Assembly (NCBI GenBank): GCA_051275515.1
Contig: JBNMOT010000008.1
Span: 1 to 46,969 of the forward strand
Direction: 5' to 3'
Length of the DNA: 46,969 bases
Source: Oleispira sp051275515
GTDB lineage: Bacteria; Pseudomonadota; Gammaproteobacteria; Pseudomonadales; Oceanobacteraceae
The position numbers were made by a program, and so were the translations under genes. The notes below the pieces were generated by a model that saw only the letters and a list, made by a program, of their open reading frames with translations, made no database searches and was not told the origin of the DNA. Below are positions 8,446-18,024 of the stretch, piece by piece. Position 1 is the stretch's first letter. Every line of letters starts with the position of its first letter.

Positions 8446-9957
8446 TTATTTACTGCCTTTCACAGCGGGGCTTTTTATATAAGCACCATTAGCAACAATA
8501 TTAGGTAATTGCTGTGTCAGCATAATAGCCAAACTACCAATATCACCCGCACCTTGAGTCAATAATAAATCCCCTGGCTTTAATACCTTGCTTAATACTT
8601 GCGATATATCTTCGTCACGCTCAACAAAAACGGGATCCAATGCACCGCGTTGACGAATACTGCGACATAAAGCTCGACCTTCAGCCCCGGCAATCGGTTT
8701 TTCACCGGCAGGATAAACATCCATTAACAATAAAACATCCGGCTCAGACAATACCCGTACAAAATCCTCATACAAATCACGAGTACGGCTATAACGGTGA
8801 GGCTGAAATAACGCCACTAATCTGCGTTCAGGAAAGCCTTTACGAATCGCTTCTATTGTCACTTCAACTTCACGAGGGTGATGACCATAGTCATCAACGA
8901 GTAAAACGCTGCCTGCGTTACCCTCAGTATCCGTGCACTCAACTTCTGTACATACTTGAAAACGACGACCAACACCGGCAAAATTTTCTAACGCATAAAC
9001 GATCGATTCATCATCAACTTTCTCATCAGCAGCAACCACAATAGCGGCCAGCGCATTTAACACGTTGTGCACACCAGGCATACGCATGCGCACGACCAGG
9101 TCATCCGCTCCGTCTGGACGCTTTACTTTAAAGCTTGTAAACAATCCTTGCTGCACAATATCGAAGGCTCGAAAGTCTGCATCTTCACTTAAACCATAAG
9201 TAACAAACTTACGGGAAACCTTCGGTAATATTTCGCGGACATTATCGTCGTCAATGCACAGCACTGCCAAGCCATAGAAGGGTAAATTATGTAAAAAGTC
9301 GATAAAAGTCTGCTTTAACTTATCGAAATCACCGCCATACGTTTCCATATGGTCAGCATCAATATTAGTAACGATGGATGTCATCGGCTGTAAGTGTAAA
9401 AAAGACGCATCACTTTCATCCGCTTCTGCAACCAAATAACGACTTGCACCCAAGCGCGCATTGGTACCAGAACTGTTTAAGCGACCACCAATAACATAAG
9501 TAGGATCCAACTTAGCCTGTGCTAAAATTGACGTGACCAAGCTGGTAGTGGTTGTCTTACCATGAGTTCCAGCCACGGCAATGCCGTGACGAAAACGCAT
9601 TAACTCAGCCAGCATTTCTGCGCGACGAACGATAGGGATACGTTTTTTAATCGCATTCTTAATTTCAGGATTGTTCTTATCAATGGCGGTTGAAACGACG
9701 ACAACATCAACGCTATCAACATTTTCACTCTGGTGACCGAGAAAAACTTTAGCCCCCATATTCATCAAATGCTGAGTAACCGCAGACTGACGCAAATCAG
9801 AACCACTGATGTGATAACCTTGATTTAACAAAACTTCGGCAATACCACACATGCCTACACCACCAATACCAATAAAATGGATGCGTTTAATACGACGCAT
9901 CTCAGGTATGGCATACGCTTCTGCAGGGCCTGACGTTAATAAATTTTCGTTAGCCAT
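8446..9957 (-). CDS. murC: UDP-N-acetylmuramate--L-alanine ligase MurC
   Basis: MurC adds L-alanine to UDP-MurNAc, the first peptide-stem step, in the cytosol. The 503-residue product shows IHFIGIGGVGMCGIAEVL (UDP-binding, about residue 27), the ATP loop AVAGTHGKTTTTSL (about 127), the central ATADE/HMETYGG-type Mur-ligase region, and PHRYSRTRDL and DVYPAGE in the third domain. A roughly 20-residue N-terminal extension precedes the usual start. Its ATG overlaps the murG stop by one base (TAATG), which indicates translational coupling. Confidence 0.98.
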   Translation of the reverse strand: MANENLLTSGPAEAYAIPEMRRIKRIHFIGIGGVGMCGIAEVLLNQGYHISGSDLRQSAVTQHLMNMGAKVFLGHQSENVDSVDVVVVSTAIDKNNPEIKNAIKKRIPIVRRAEMLAELMRFRHGIAVAGTHGKTTTTSLVTSILAQAKLDPTYVIGGRLNSSGTNARLGASRYLVAEADESDASFLHLQPMTSIVTNIDADHMETYGGDFDKLKQTFIDFLHNLPFYGLAVLCIDDDNVREILPKVSRKFVTYGLSEDADFRAFDIVQQGLFTSFKVKRPDGADDLVVRMRMPGVHNVLNALAAIVVAADEKVDDESIVYALENFAGVGRRFQVCTEVECTDTEGNAGSVLLVDDYGHHPREVEVTIEAIRKGFPERRLVALFQPHRYSRTRDLYEDFVRVLSEPDVLLLMDVYPAGEKPIAGAEGRALCRSIRQRGALDPVFVERDEDISQVLSKVLKPGDLLLTQGAGDIGSLAIMLTQQLPNIVANGAYIKSPAVKGSK

Positions 9958-11111
9958 TAATCGCTTAACCTTATCTGTTTTATTATTTGCTCTGTCACAA
10001 CCTGAGCTGCATTAGCAATCGATACGCTTTTAGCGGCTATCGACATAGATTTAATTTTTTCTGGATTTTCAGCGTAACTCTGCCAACGTCCAGCCAACCA
10101 TTCAGCCGTTAATTCTTTCTGCTGCTTTATCTCTGCAGCGCCCGCTTTAACCAATACCTGTGCATTCGCAGTTTGATGATCATCGACTGCAAATGGAAAC
10201 GGAATAAAAATAGCCGCCTTACCCGCGCACGTAATTTCTGATACGGTTAATGCGCCTGAACGGCATACAACAACATCGGCCCAATCATAGGCAACAGCCA
10301 TATCATCAATAAAAGCAACGACCTTGGCTTTACCTTGCAACCCTTTTTCGAAATAAGCCTGCTGAACGGCCGCTATATTTTTCTTGCCTACCTGATGCCA
10401 AATATTGGGTAAGCCATGCTCTGACGTATCAAGCGCATGATCACGTTTAACCATTAAAGATAAGGCATCCATTACCGCATGATTTAAGGCTACCGCACCT
10501 AAACTGCCACCCACAACCAACACATGCAGTCGTTTATTTTTACGTTCATCATTATCTTTATTAACCCTACCCAGTGCCACAATATTTGCCCGCACCGGGT
10601 TGCCGGTCGTCAATAGCCTGCCTACTTTATGACTGCCTTTAAAGGTATTTGGAAAAGCTTGCATCACGACATTCGACAACGGTTTTAATAAACGATTGGT
10701 CATACCAGGAAATGCATTTTGTTCATGAATCAATAACGGAATTCCTAACAACTTAGCCGCAACACCCCCAGGACCGGTCGCAAATCCGCCCAGACCCAGC
10801 GCAGCACTTGGGCGCACAATACGCATAAATTGCAGCGCTTGATAAATCGCTTTTATGATTTTCCATGGCGCGGCCAATAACGCTAACTTACCTTTGCCAC
10901 GCAGACCCGTAACATTAATACAATGCAACGGATAACCAGACTTAGGAACCAAATCGGCTTCAATACCCGCTGCTGTTCCTAACCAATGTATGTCATAACC
11001 TTGCTGTTTTAATTCATCGGCAACTGCGAGCGCTGGAAACACGTGCCCTCCCGTACCACCGGCCATTACCATGACTGTTTTCTTTTTTGCTGGGAGTATT
11101 TTACTTATCAT
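9957..11111 (-). CDS. murG: UDP-N-acetylglucosamine--undecaprenyl-PP-MurNAc-pentapeptide GlcNAc transferase MurG
   Basis: MurG is the peripheral membrane glycosyltransferase that converts lipid I to lipid II. The signature G-loops are present: MVMAGGTGGHVFPALAVA near the N-terminus and HEQNAFPGMTNR (about 130). The nucleotide-sugar motif ADVVVCRSGALTVSEI is followed by FPFAVDDHQTANA. The start MISKILPAKK is preferred because a GGGGGG stretch lies five bases upstream. An in-frame ATG four codons earlier (11123) has no clear ribosome-binding site. Either start overlaps the end of ftsW, so the two are coupled. An insertion rich in charged residues (NKDNDERKNKR, about 190) is slightly unusual but lies in a loop. 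Confidence 0.97.
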   Translation of the reverse strand: MISKILPAKKKTVMVMAGGTGGHVFPALAVADELKQQGYDIHWLGTAAGIEADLVPKSGYPLHCINVTGLRGKGKLALLAAPWKIIKAIYQALQFMRIVRPSAALGLGGFATGPGGVAAKLLGIPLLIHEQNAFPGMTNRLLKPLSNVVMQAFPNTFKGSHKVGRLLTTGNPVRANIVALGRVNKDNDERKNKRLHVLVVGGSLGAVALNHAVMDALSLMVKRDHALDTSEHGLPNIWHQVGKKNIAAVQQAYFEKGLQGKAKVVAFIDDMAVAYDWADVVVCRSGALTVSEITCAGKAAIFIPFPFAVDDHQTANAQVLVKAGAAEIKQQKELTAEWLAGRWQSYAENPEKIKSMSIAAKSVSIANAAQVVTEQIIKQIRLSD

Positions 11112-12474
11112 TACGCCCCCCATTCAAATCTTCAACGTACGTATCAAAACCTGTGACATATTCATTATTACTGTTTTCATCGCCATCATTATTAGCAATT
11201 GCTACTGATTTATTGTTAGCTTTTCTCGATTTTTTGGTCTTTTTTGACGTTTTATTCACTACATCATTCTCAGCGGCTGAATCGATCTCGACACTCACTC
11301 GGTAAACCAAGGCGACCATCACACAGCAGATCAATAAGCTACTTCCTCCGTAACTGAAAAAAGGCAGCGTTAAACCTTTAGTCGGTAATAATCCCGTATT
11401 CACGCCTAAGTTAATAATGACTTGCAAACCAAATAAGGTAGCAATGCCAAAACAAATAAAAGCGCCATACAAATTTCCGATTTTCTGTGCTCGCCAACCG
11501 ATGATCATGCATTGAGCTAAAAAGAAGGCGAGTAAACCCAACGCAAACAATCCGCCCACCAAGCCCGTTTCTTCTGACCAAATAGCAAAAACAAAATCAG
11601 TATGAGCTTCAGGAAGATAAAATAACTTTTGTACACTCTCTCCTAAACCCGTACCCCATAATTCGCCGCGCCCGAAGGCAATCAATGCTTGCGCGAGCTG
11701 ATAACCAGAGCCATAAACATTGTCTGGGTGGAACGGCTGCCAATACGTGGTTAATCGTGCAAGACGATAGTCTTCCGCAGTAACCACCAAATAACCTATG
11801 ATTAGGGTCGCGACGACAAGTAAGAAAAACTGCCCCGCTTTTACTCCGCCTAAAAACAATAAGACCAATACAGCGCCCATTAAAACCACCACCGATCCAA
11901 AGTCAGGTTCTAATAATAACAACACCATAATTACGCCTAAGATAACCAAAGGCTTAATAAAACCTGACCACTGATTTTGTACTTCCGCTTGTCGACGAAT
12001 CAAATACCCCGAGATATACAGCACAGCGGTTAATTTAACGATTTCAGACGGCTGAATTTTCATTAATCCTAAATTCAACCAACGCGCACTGCCGTTCACT
12101 TCGTGACCAATACCCGGAATTAATACCGCAACAAGTCCTAAGCCACCCAATAATAGCCACAGCCAATCAGTTTTTTGCCACCAAGCCAATGAAATGCGGC
12201 TCACTAAAAAGGCAACCATAATACCTAAGACGATATAGACGCCGTGGCGAGTAGAAAAATACGCGGCGTTACCAGTATACGTTTCAGCAATACTGGTCGA
12301 TGCCGACATAACCATCACCCAACCTAACGCCATGAGTCCCAACCAAGACCATACTAACGCATTCATTTTCACTGACAGTAATTGTGGAAAATCAGTATTA
12401 GGGGCTAACGATTTAAACCAAGACATTAGCGCCATGTTTTTTACAAAATTATTAGTAAAAGAACTTTGCGTCAT
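11101..12474 (-). CDS. ftsW: Peptidoglycan glycosyltransferase FtsW (SEDS family)
   Basis: FtsW is the septal SEDS polymerase that works with FtsI (PBP3) to build division-site glycan strands from lipid II. The product has 457 residues with about ten membrane segments. SEDS motifs are visible: ARWLNLGLMKIQPSEIVKL, LEPDFGSVVV (catalytic Asp), and TKGLTLPFFSYGGSSLL near the C-terminus. Its ATG overlaps the murD stop as ATGA. The C-terminal cytoplasmic tail is unusual: about 60 residues beyond the last helix, first Lys-rich (NKTSKKTKKSRKANNK) and then Asn/Asp/Glu-rich. Confidence 0.97.
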   Translation of the reverse strand: MTQSSFTNNFVKNMALMSWFKSLAPNTDFPQLLSVKMNALVWSWLGLMALGWVMVMSASTSIAETYTGNAAYFSTRHGVYIVLGIMVAFLVSRISLAWWQKTDWLWLLLGGLGLVAVLIPGIGHEVNGSARWLNLGLMKIQPSEIVKLTAVLYISGYLIRRQAEVQNQWSGFIKPLVILGVIMVLLLLEPDFGSVVVLMGAVLVLLFLGGVKAGQFFLLVVATLIIGYLVVTAEDYRLARLTTYWQPFHPDNVYGSGYQLAQALIAFGRGELWGTGLGESVQKLFYLPEAHTDFVFAIWSEETGLVGGLFALGLLAFFLAQCMIIGWRAQKIGNLYGAFICFGIATLFGLQVIINLGVNTGLLPTKGLTLPFFSYGGSSLLICCVMVALVYRVSVEIDSAAENDVVNKTSKKTKKSRKANNKSVAIANNDGDENSNNEYVTGFDTYVEDLNGGRNDK

Positions 12475-13892
12475 AAGCCCTCCTTATCACTAACAATCTC
12501 AGCGACTAATTGCTCAAAGACTTCACCGCGTTTCACATAGTTTGTGAACTGATCAAAACTGGCACACGCTGGAGAGAATAAAATTACATCTCCAGGACGG
12601 GCGACTGCTTTAGCTTGGATCAAAGCCTGCTCTAATGTTTCTTCAATATTCAATTCACAAGTAGACACTAAACTACTTGCAATTAAGGGGGCATCACGCC
12701 CAAATAAGACAGCCTGTTTAACACTTAATTGGCATGCGTCAGCTAAAGGGTCAAAATCTTGATCTTTCCCGATACCGCCTGCAATCAAAATAATATTTTT
12801 ACTGTTGTTACTGGCTAACCCTTCAATCGCCGCAAGGGTTGATCCCACATTCGTGCCTTTTGAATCATTAAAGTATTCAACATTATCGTGCTCAGCCACC
12901 CATTTACAACGGTGTGGCAAACCCGTGAAATCTGACAAGACCTGATGCAACTGATCATGACTGACTGCAAAATCAGCGGGCAAGGATTCAACCAACGCAA
13001 TCGCAGCCAAAGCATTTAATTGGTTATGACGCCCTTTAATTTTTAACTGAGCGACAGGAAAAATGGGCTGCTGTTCGAACATTAAAAATTCGCCCAGAGT
13101 AACCTCATTAGCCTTGTCTTTTTGCTGCGCAATCGCATATTGATTTTTTGCGGCTACTGGATTTTCAGCCATTTTAAAACCAAAACTTTTCTTTGGCATT
13201 GAGGTACTGACCAATGGCTGCGTTAACGCATCTTCTCGATTAACAACGATATTGCGGCAGCCCTGAAAAATTCGATGTTTTGCTTGGTGATAGGCCATCA
13301 TCGAATTATAACGATCCATATGGTCTTCGCTCATGTTTAATACACAAGCAACTTCAGCGGCCAAATGATGTGTGGTTTCTAACTGAAAACTCGATAATTC
13401 AACAACGTAACAATCATAGTGATCATCGTTTAATAAGACTTCTAAAACAGGAATACCAATATTGCCGCAGACTGCCGGCTTGTGACCGCCAGCCGCTAAA
13501 ATGTCACCCACTAATGTCGTTACTGTACTTTTTCCATTGGAACCTGTGATACCAATAATAGGCTTGGTCACATATTCAGCAAAAATATCAACATCACCGC
13601 GAACACGACTCCCTTGCTTTAAGGCCGAAACAATAGCAGGTTCTGCAATGGCGATACCTGGGCTCACGATTAGTTCTTGATACCCTACTAATATTTCAGC
13701 ATCAAGCTCACCCTTAAATATTTGGCATTGTGGAAACTCAGATTCAATATTTGCTTGATTAGGAAATAATTCACGAGTATCGCACAAATCAAATGACAAA
13801 CCTTTTTCCGTCAAAAAACGCGCACACGAAAGCCCTGTTTGGCCCATGCCGATAATTAAGCGTTTTTGATCAGAAACAATCAAGTTTGTCAT
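12471..13892 (-). CDS. murD: UDP-N-acetylmuramoylalanine--D-glutamate ligase MurD
   Basis: MurD adds D-glutamate to UDP-MurNAc-L-Ala. The 473-residue product carries the N-terminal nucleotide fold (LIIGMGQTGLSCARFL), the ATP loop GITGSNGKSTVTTLVG (about 115), and the Mur-ligase core with SSFQLETT and NMSEDHMDRY. The C-terminal domain has HRCKWVAEHDNVEYFNDSKGTN and LFSPACASFDQF. It starts 36 nt after mraY and overlaps ftsW by 4 nt. Length and motifs are normal. Confidence 0.98.
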   Translation of the reverse strand: MTNLIVSDQKRLIIGMGQTGLSCARFLTEKGLSFDLCDTRELFPNQANIESEFPQCQIFKGELDAEILVGYQELIVSPGIAIAEPAIVSALKQGSRVRGDVDIFAEYVTKPIIGITGSNGKSTVTTLVGDILAAGGHKPAVCGNIGIPVLEVLLNDDHYDCYVVELSSFQLETTHHLAAEVACVLNMSEDHMDRYNSMMAYHQAKHRIFQGCRNIVVNREDALTQPLVSTSMPKKSFGFKMAENPVAAKNQYAIAQQKDKANEVTLGEFLMFEQQPIFPVAQLKIKGRHNQLNALAAIALVESLPADFAVSHDQLHQVLSDFTGLPHRCKWVAEHDNVEYFNDSKGTNVGSTLAAIEGLASNNSKNIILIAGGIGKDQDFDPLADACQLSVKQAVLFGRDAPLIASSLVSTCELNIEETLEQALIQAKAVARPGDVILFSPACASFDQFTNYVKRGEVFEQLVAEIVSDKEGL

Positions 13893-13928
13893 AATATTAA
13901 TTTATCTCTCTCGTTCTAAAAATATCTG

Positions 13929-15011
13929 TTATCGAATTTTTAACGTCGCAAGCCCTGCTAATACCAATAGCAGAGTCACAATCCAAAAACGCACAATCAC
14001 TCGCGGCTCAGGCCAGCCTTTTAATTCGTAATGGTGATGCAAGGGTGCCATACGAAATATTCGCTTACCGGTTAATTTAAAGGATCCAACCTGCAAAATA
14101 ACCGACACGGTTTCGGCAACAAAAATGCCACCCATAATAAAGAAGACAATCTCTTGGCGCGTAATAACGGCCATCATGCCTAATGCAGCACCCAGTGCTA
14201 ATGAACCCACATCACCCATAAAAACTTGCGCGGGGTAAGTGTTGAACCACAAGAAACCAACGCCCGCACCGACCAAGGCGCCACTAAAAACAGCCAATTC
14301 GCCAGCACCAACAACATAGGGAATTGATAAATAATCTGAATAGTTAACATTGCCTGCAAAATACGCACATAACCCGAGTGCAGCACCCACCATAACGGTG
14401 GGTAAAATTGCTAAGCCATCTAAACCATCCGTTAAATTAACGGCATTACTCGCACCCACAATCACGAAATAGCTGAGTACAATATAAAAGATACCCAGTT
14501 CTATAATCACATCTTTAAAGAAAGGAATAATCAAAGACGTTTCTGCGGAGCTAGGCGCGGTGGCCAACAAATAGACTGCTGCAATAATGGCCAACGCCGA
14601 TTGCCAAAAATATTTCCAACGTGCGGGAAGTCCACGAGAGTTTTTCTCAACAACTTTACGGTAATCATCAATCCAACCAATAACACCAAATGCCAACGTG
14701 ACTAACAAGGTCAACCAAACGTATTTATTTTCTAAGTTACCCCACAATAAAGTACTGACTGTAATGGACAATAAAATCAACGCCCCACCCATAGTGGGCG
14801 TACCTGCTTTGCTTAAATGAGACTTTGGGCCATCCTCACGAATCGCCTGACCAATTTGGTATTCACGCAATTTTCGGATGACCTTTGGCCCTAGAAATAG
14901 GGCAACAGCCAATGCTGTTATGACAGCAAAAATAGCGCGTAATGACAGGTATTGTACAACTGCAAACCCTGAATTATATTGTGTTAGGTATTCTGCTAGC
15001 CATAACAACAT
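13929..15011 (-). CDS. mraY: Phospho-N-acetylmuramoyl-pentapeptide transferase MraY
   Basis: MraY is the integral membrane enzyme that transfers phospho-MurNAc-pentapeptide to undecaprenyl phosphate, forming lipid I. The product is 360 residues with about ten membrane helices. Catalytic landmarks seen are GWIDDYRKV (the DD pair), NAVNLTDGLDGLAI, FMGDVGSLALG, and MAPLHHHYELKGWPEP (the HHH segment). The start MLLWLAEYLTQYNSGF is the standard family N-terminus. It lies two bases after the murF stop. Confidence 0.98.
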   Translation of the reverse strand: MLLWLAEYLTQYNSGFAVVQYLSLRAIFAVITALAVALFLGPKVIRKLREYQIGQAIREDGPKSHLSKAGTPTMGGALILLSITVSTLLWGNLENKYVWLTLLVTLAFGVIGWIDDYRKVVEKNSRGLPARWKYFWQSALAIIAAVYLLATAPSSAETSLIIPFFKDVIIELGIFYIVLSYFVIVGASNAVNLTDGLDGLAILPTVMVGAALGLCAYFAGNVNYSDYLSIPYVVGAGELAVFSGALVGAGVGFLWFNTYPAQVFMGDVGSLALGAALGMMAVITRQEIVFFIMGGIFVAETVSVILQVGSFKLTGKRIFRMAPLHHHYELKGWPEPRVIVRFWIVTLLLVLAGLATLKIR

Positions 15012-15013
15012 TT

Positions 15014-16462
15014 TTATACTTCCCCAATTTTATTTAAAGAGTCACTATTACTCTTAAGCGACAATGCGGTAACGACTTTATCCATGCCCGCACTGCGTGA
15101 ACCTTTCACCAAGAAAACTTGGCTAGGTTGTTTATTTTTAATAATGTATTTTAGCAATTCACTTTGCTGTTCAAACCAGTATGCATTTGTACTCGTATCC
15201 TTTTCCGTAACCAAAGTTTGCTTGAATGCTTCGATAGCATAACGACAAGCCGTGCCTGTCGCGACAAAATGTACAATGCCTTTTTGCTGTGCATATTCAC
15301 CTATTTCAGCATGAATTGCGGCTGAGTCATCTCCCAACTCCGCCATATCACCCAAGACTAACCAGGCTTTTTCTTTCCATAACGCTAACACATCAATCGC
15401 GGCTTTTACCGAAGCAGGGCTAGCATTATAACTATCGTTTAAAATTCGAATACCACCTTCGCCTTCTACCCATTGCAAGCGACCACTAACCATCGGCAAG
15501 GTTTTAAGCTGAGTAATTATTTTTTCTAACTCAAGACCCAGCGCTAGACCCGCTGCAATCGCCGATAAAGCATTCAATACGTTATGTCGACCTAGCAGAG
15601 GAATTTTACAGGGTAAAATTTTACCTTGATAGGCAATATCAAAATAACTGCCGTGCTCATCACACATAATATTTTTTGCCATAACATCGGCATAGTTTGT
15701 GATACCAAAGCTTAAAACTTTTCGCGGCGATGCCCTTAACACCCAATCGCTATAAAACACATCATCTGCATTTAATATGGCGCAACCATCAGCCGACAAA
15801 GCATCAATAATCTCGCCTTTAGTACGCATAATGGTTTCTATACTGCCGAAACCTTCTAAATGCGCACTACTAACATTGGTAATAATCACAACATCTGGCT
15901 TAGCAAACTGTGAGGTATAAGCAATCTCGCCTTCAGCACTGGCGCCCAGTTCAATGACCGCTGTTTTATGTTGAGGCTCTAACCCTAATAATGTGAGAGG
16001 GGCACCAATATGATTATTGAAATTCCCTGGGGTTGCCCAGCAATTACCGAATAACTGCATCATGTGAGAAGCCATCGACTTCACCGATGTTTTACCCGCA
16101 CTGCCCGTTATCGCGATTAATGGCCCCGTAAACTTCTGTCGATTCCATAAGCTCGCGTCCCCTAATGCACGCAAGGTGTCATCTACTACCAATAGAGGGA
16201 ATGATAAAAAGTCAGAGGCTTGTTTAAGGCTATAGTCTTTGTCAATGATTGCCGCAATGGCACCCTTAGCCTGTGCGTGTTCTAAATAATCGTGACCATC
16301 AAAGTTATCACCCCGTAAAGCCAGAAAAACATCGCCTGACTGAATCGTCCGCGTATCAGTATTAATGCGCAGCGCTTGCATCTTATCAGCCTGCTTATTA
16401 GCATTTTTAATAACTGCCGTCGTCGCCTTCGCTAATGCCCCAAGACTAAAAGATGCCATCAT
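15014..16462 (-). CDS. murF: UDP-N-acetylmuramoyl-tripeptide--D-alanyl-D-alanine ligase MurF
   Basis: MurF attaches D-Ala-D-Ala to the UDP-MurNAc-tripeptide, completing the cytosolic precursor. It has 482 residues. The Mur-ligase motifs are present: RINTDTRTIQSGDVFLALRG in domain 1, the ATP loop AITGSAGKTSVKSM (about 120), VIELGASAEGEI, the H-loop GRHNVLNALSA, and NDSYNASPASVKA in domain 3. The first ATG overlaps the murE stop by one base (TAATG); a second ATG follows immediately and may also serve. Confidence 0.98.
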   Translation of the reverse strand: MMASFSLGALAKATTAVIKNANKQADKMQALRINTDTRTIQSGDVFLALRGDNFDGHDYLEHAQAKGAIAAIIDKDYSLKQASDFLSFPLLVVDDTLRALGDASLWNRQKFTGPLIAITGSAGKTSVKSMASHMMQLFGNCWATPGNFNNHIGAPLTLLGLEPQHKTAVIELGASAEGEIAYTSQFAKPDVVIITNVSSAHLEGFGSIETIMRTKGEIIDALSADGCAILNADDVFYSDWVLRASPRKVLSFGITNYADVMAKNIMCDEHGSYFDIAYQGKILPCKIPLLGRHNVLNALSAIAAGLALGLELEKIITQLKTLPMVSGRLQWVEGEGGIRILNDSYNASPASVKAAIDVLALWKEKAWLVLGDMAELGDDSAAIHAEIGEYAQQKGIVHFVATGTACRYAIEAFKQTLVTEKDTSTNAYWFEQQSELLKYIIKNKQPSQVFLVKGSRSAGMDKVVTALSLKSNSDSLNKIGEV

Positions 16463-18024
16463 TAGAAAGCCCCCTTTTCAAAATCTATTGACGATATTGG
16501 CTGTGCGACATCGTGATAACCTAAAGACAGCAATGTTTCTTCATCGCTGTAAGGTATTTTGACTCCGTTAATATCTTGATAGGTTTCATGCCCCTTACCG
16601 GCAATTAATAATAAATCTGTGCCATTAAGTTCTGCCAATGCCAACGCAATGGCTTTCCCTCGATCTAGCTCAATTTTAATCACGGTAGGGTCAGACGAAT
16701 TTATGCCTGCCTTCATATGCTCAATAATTACTTCAGGATTTTCTTTTCTAGGATTATCTGCGGTGAAAATGACAATATCTGCTAGATCTTGCGCAATGCT
16801 CGCCATCTTAGGTCGCTTATCAGAATCTCGATTTCCGCCGCAACCAAAGACCAATGCCAGCTTCCCTAGTGTTTGTTTTTTCAGCGTAACCAATACATTT
16901 TTTAACGCGTCGGGTGTATGAGCATAATCGACCACCACACTGGTGCAACCAATTTTACTATAGGTTTGCATTCTGCCTGGTGCGGGCGTTATGCATTTAA
17001 TAGCATCAATAATTTCAACAAATGAAAATTTATTTTCTACCGCCAACAGACAGATTGCCGCTAAAACATTCGCCAAATTAAAGTCACCGACCATATTGAT
17101 AGTAACGTCTGCATCACCCCAAGGCGTGGTGATTGAAGCATTAATGGATTCCCCCATCATAGACATACTTATAACTCTAACATTGGCTTTTTTATGAAAA
17201 CCATAACTGATTTTTTTGGCAGTAATATGTTCATCAAATAATAAGCGCTGGCCATATTCATCATCAATATTAATAATGGCATATTGCAACTTAGGCAATA
17301 AAAAGAGCTGACGTTTAATGGCGAAGTAGCTTTCCATATCGCCGTGGTAGTCGAGATGATCTTGACTTAAATTAGCAAAAACGGCCGTTTCAAACGTCAA
17401 ACCCTCAATACGCTTTTGCTCAATACCGTGACTCGATACTTCCATTACAACTTGTTCAGCGCCATTGCTTTTCATGAGTGCAAATTGACGCAATAAAACC
17501 GCTAACTCAGGCGTCGTATTTTTACTTTCAACTATGTTTGGCCATACGCCATAACCAAGCGTCCCCATCAACCCGGTGCACTGGTGTAAGCAATGACTCA
17601 TTTGAGTGGCAAAGCGAGTAATACTGCTTTTACCATTGGTACCCGTCACTGCCATAAGACGCATATCGAAAGCAATATTAGAAAGCTGATAAAAATCGAT
17701 TAATATTTTATTCAATCGTGTTTTTAAATCGCCAACAGTAATGATCACAATGCCTGAACGATAAGTAATATCTAACGATTGTTGCACACCGGCTTCGTCA
17801 CTTTTCTCGGCCTCTAACAAAATAGCAATAGCACCGCGCTTGATGGCATCATCAATAAATATTTTGCCATGGTGTGTTATGCCCGCTAGCGCAATAAAAC
17901 AATCGCCCGATTTCACATCACGATTATCAGTCACTAAACCTTGAACATCAACCTCTGGAATAGTGTGTTCAGGTGTTTTTACATCAGACAAACCATAGGG
18001 TGCTAACAACTGACTCAGTTTCAT
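16462..18024 (-). CDS. murE: UDP-N-acetylmuramoyl-L-alanyl-D-glutamate--2,6-diaminopimelate ligase MurE
   Basis: MurE adds meso-diaminopimelate to the nucleotide dipeptide. The 520-residue product shows GLVTDNRDVKSGDCFIAL (domain 1), the ATP loop AVTGTNGKSSITRF (about 127), MEVSSHGIEQKR, DYAHTPDALKNVL and TADNPRKENPE. The DNPR motif is the accepted marker of diaminopimelate rather than lysine specificity, so the organism has Gram-negative type peptidoglycan. It overlaps the ftsI stop by 4 nt. A C-terminal tail of about 15 residues extends past the usual end. Confidence 0.98.
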   Translation of the reverse strand: MKLSQLLAPYGLSDVKTPEHTIPEVDVQGLVTDNRDVKSGDCFIALAGITHHGKIFIDDAIKRGAIAILLEAEKSDEAGVQQSLDITYRSGIVIITVGDLKTRLNKILIDFYQLSNIAFDMRLMAVTGTNGKSSITRFATQMSHCLHQCTGLMGTLGYGVWPNIVESKNTTPELAVLLRQFALMKSNGAEQVVMEVSSHGIEQKRIEGLTFETAVFANLSQDHLDYHGDMESYFAIKRQLFLLPKLQYAIINIDDEYGQRLLFDEHITAKKISYGFHKKANVRVISMSMMGESINASITTPWGDADVTINMVGDFNLANVLAAICLLAVENKFSFVEIIDAIKCITPAPGRMQTYSKIGCTSVVVDYAHTPDALKNVLVTLKKQTLGKLALVFGCGGNRDSDKRPKMASIAQDLADIVIFTADNPRKENPEVIIEHMKAGINSSDPTVIKIELDRGKAIALALAELNGTDLLLIAGKGHETYQDINGVKIPYSDEETLLSLGYHDVAQPISSIDFEKGAF

